A stretch of 64,000 bases of DNA from Sedimentimonas flavescens (lineage in GTDB: Bacteria > Pseudomonadota > Alphaproteobacteria > Rhodobacterales > Rhodobacteraceae). A model generated the notes under the pieces. That model worked only from the letters and a program-made list of their open reading frames with translations, searched no databases and had not been told where the DNA came from. Positions 63,233 to 64,000 of the stretch are shown one piece after another. Each line of letters opens with the position of its first letter. Within the stretch, counting starts at the first letter, position 1. The translations under genes were made by a program, and so were the position numbers. Location: contig NZ_JAHVAI010000010.1 in the NCBI RefSeq assembly GCF_019264375.1, forward strand, positions 1 to 64,000. Reading direction: 5' to 3'.

Positions 63233-64000
63233 GCGGGGCGCTTGTTCCCGTAGAACGTCCCCTCGCCCGCGGCTTCGATCCGTGCAAGACACGCGCCGAT
63301 CTCTTCATAGGCGACGCTCATCGTATGGCCATTGGCATGGAGCAGCCGCTCGGGCGAGACCGCGATGGCGACATGGCCGCGCCAGAAGAACAGATCGCCC
63401 CGCAGCAGCGGGGTGCCGGGCGAAAGGAAGGCACCGAACTCGGCCCGCTGCAGATCGGAATCCGCCGCGCAGGCACGGTTGCAGGCATGGAACGCCACCT
63501 GCACTAGGCCCGAGCAATCGATGCCGTCGCGCGAATTTCCGCCCCACAGGTAGGGCGTTCCAAGCAGGCTCTCGGCAAGCGTAACCGGATCGGCGGGCGG
63601 ATCGTCCAACGCGCGCAGGTGCTGGAGCGGAATGAACCCCTCGGGCGTGCGGGCAAAGCCGCCCTCCTGCGCCAGAACGGCCACGCGCGCACCCAGTGAC
63701 AGGCGCATCTCCTCGCCGCGCTTGATCGAGGCCTCGCGATAGACATGGGTTGCGGGCGCGATCACCCGATGCGTGGCAAGCTGCGGTGCGGCCAGGCAAT
63801 CAGCCGCCACCCAGCCGCAATAGCCATCGGCAACCGATTGCACGAAGACATGCGCGCCCTGCCTGTCAATCACCACCAGATCGGCGCCGAACAGCAACTG
63901 GCGGTCACGCAGCCCCTCGGGGCTGGCGAGCAGATCGGCCACCGGACAAGCCAGCCGTGCGGCATCGCCCTTGGTGAAGGCGGCAGCCTCGACCTGCCCG
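63229..64000 (-). CDS. NlpC/P60 family peptidase (5' end outside window)
   Basis: At least 257 residues; the reading frame stays open to the right edge, so the N-terminus is missing. Catalytic Cys in DGIDCSGLVQVAFHACN and His in LFFWRGHVAIAV, as in NlpC/P60 murein peptidases. The upstream part contains SH3-like sequence (CGWVAADCLAAP, VIAPATHVYREASIKRGEE). It probably cuts cell-wall peptides. Convergent with DUF2794. Confidence 0.88.
   Translation of the reverse strand, partial: GQVEAAAFTKGDAARLACPVADLLASPEGLRDRQLLFGADLVVIDRQGAHVFVQSVADGYCGWVAADCLAAPQLATHRVIAPATHVYREASIKRGEEMRLSLGARVAVLAQEGGFARTPEGFIPLQHLRALDDPPADPVTLAESLLGTPYLWGGNSRDGIDCSGLVQVAFHACNRACAADSDLQRAEFGAFLSPGTPLLRGDLFFWRGHVAIAVSPERLLHANGHTMSVAYEEIGACLARIEAAGEGTFYGNKRPA

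Noticed and set aside
1-64000. Search for CRISPR arrays, tRNA or rRNA genes, insertion sequences, att sites and phage genes
   Set aside because: No regularly spaced repeats, no transposase or integrase motifs, no CCA-ending cloverleaf or rRNA sequence was noticed. Reading by eye could miss a tRNA, so a covariance scan would settle it.

Overview
The window is a gene-dense, GC-rich stretch of alphaproteobacterial chromosome. The gene families and their order point to the Rhodobacterales, close to the Rhodobacter/Paracoccus group. The strongest pointers are a petP-petR-petA-petB-petC (cytochrome bc1) block, a chvI-chvG-hprK-rapZ-EIIA-ptsH cluster facing pckA, a probable methylsuccinyl-CoA dehydrogenase, and an rnc-era-DUF1491-recO string. 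I saw no insertion sequence, prophage, tRNA, rRNA or CRISPR array. Almost every gene is recognisable, and the window reads as core genome rather than an island.

Layout. 1-2.1 kb: end of etfA, a DUF6473 gene and a 3-hydroxybutyryl-CoA dehydrogenase whose promoter carries a PhaR-like palindrome. 2.1-8.5 kb: the ChvG/ChvI envelope-stress system joined to a regulatory-only PTS (short HprK, RapZ, a mannose-type EIIA, HPr), divergent from pckA. 8.5-17.7 kb: phospholipase D-like protein, RNase R, an acetyltransferase, dapE, an orphan Hint-fold protein, the long acyl-CoA dehydrogenase and a second acetyltransferase. 17.7-26.5 kb (minus strand): recO, DUF1491, era, rnc, lepB, acpS, pdxJ, DUF2062, rsh, rpoZ, folK. 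26.6-31.5 kb: NYN protein, YqaA-like protein, ispH, LysE exporter, rnhA, TRIC channel, lrgB/lrgA. 31.6-41.6 kb: smc, a membrane protein, RidA, a GDPD, a FemAB-like acyltransferase, phhB, a peroxiredoxin, a ferredoxin reductase, rsmD, a HAD phosphatase. 41.8-48.2 kb: SRP RNA, dnaX, ybaB, recR, TfoX-N, a GST/FzlA-like protein, queG, a DMT transporter and a small protein. 48.3-54.4 kb: ilvE, petPR, petABC, an NYN-LOTUS protein. 54.4-64 kb: TetR, GST, aroC, TPP riboswitch plus thiBPQ, glutathione-dependent formaldehyde dehydrogenase, two I78 lipoproteins, a class II cytochrome c, DUF2794 and an NlpC/P60 protein running off the right edge.

How it fits together. Many genes are coupled by 1-8 nt same-strand overlaps: the HprK-RapZ-EIIA-HPr chain, dapE/acetyltransferase, lepB-rnc, ispH-LysE, rnhA-TRIC, lrgA-lrgB, ferredoxin reductase-rsmD-HAD and petP-petR. 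thiB-thiP-thiQ overlap more deeply, by 25 and 17 nt. Four convergent pairs overlap at their stop codons. ChvGI, the PTS proteins and pckA together suggest a carbon/envelope control hub around gluconeogenesis. hbd, the methylsuccinyl-CoA dehydrogenase and etfA fit acetyl-CoA assimilation through C4/C5 CoA esters, with electrons passing to ETF.

Nothing here is clearly an undescribed system. The most interesting unexplained signals are a Hint-fold protein without the usual N-terminal cysteine, TTGCGCA-type motifs shared upstream of petPR and petABC, tandem repeats exactly 20 bp apart before pckA, a PhaR-like operator inside the hbd promoter, a dispersed intergenic repeat family at five loci, and a G19/C12 homopolymer hairpin that may be partly a sequencing artefact. 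Function calls rest on recognition of family motifs; no database search was run.
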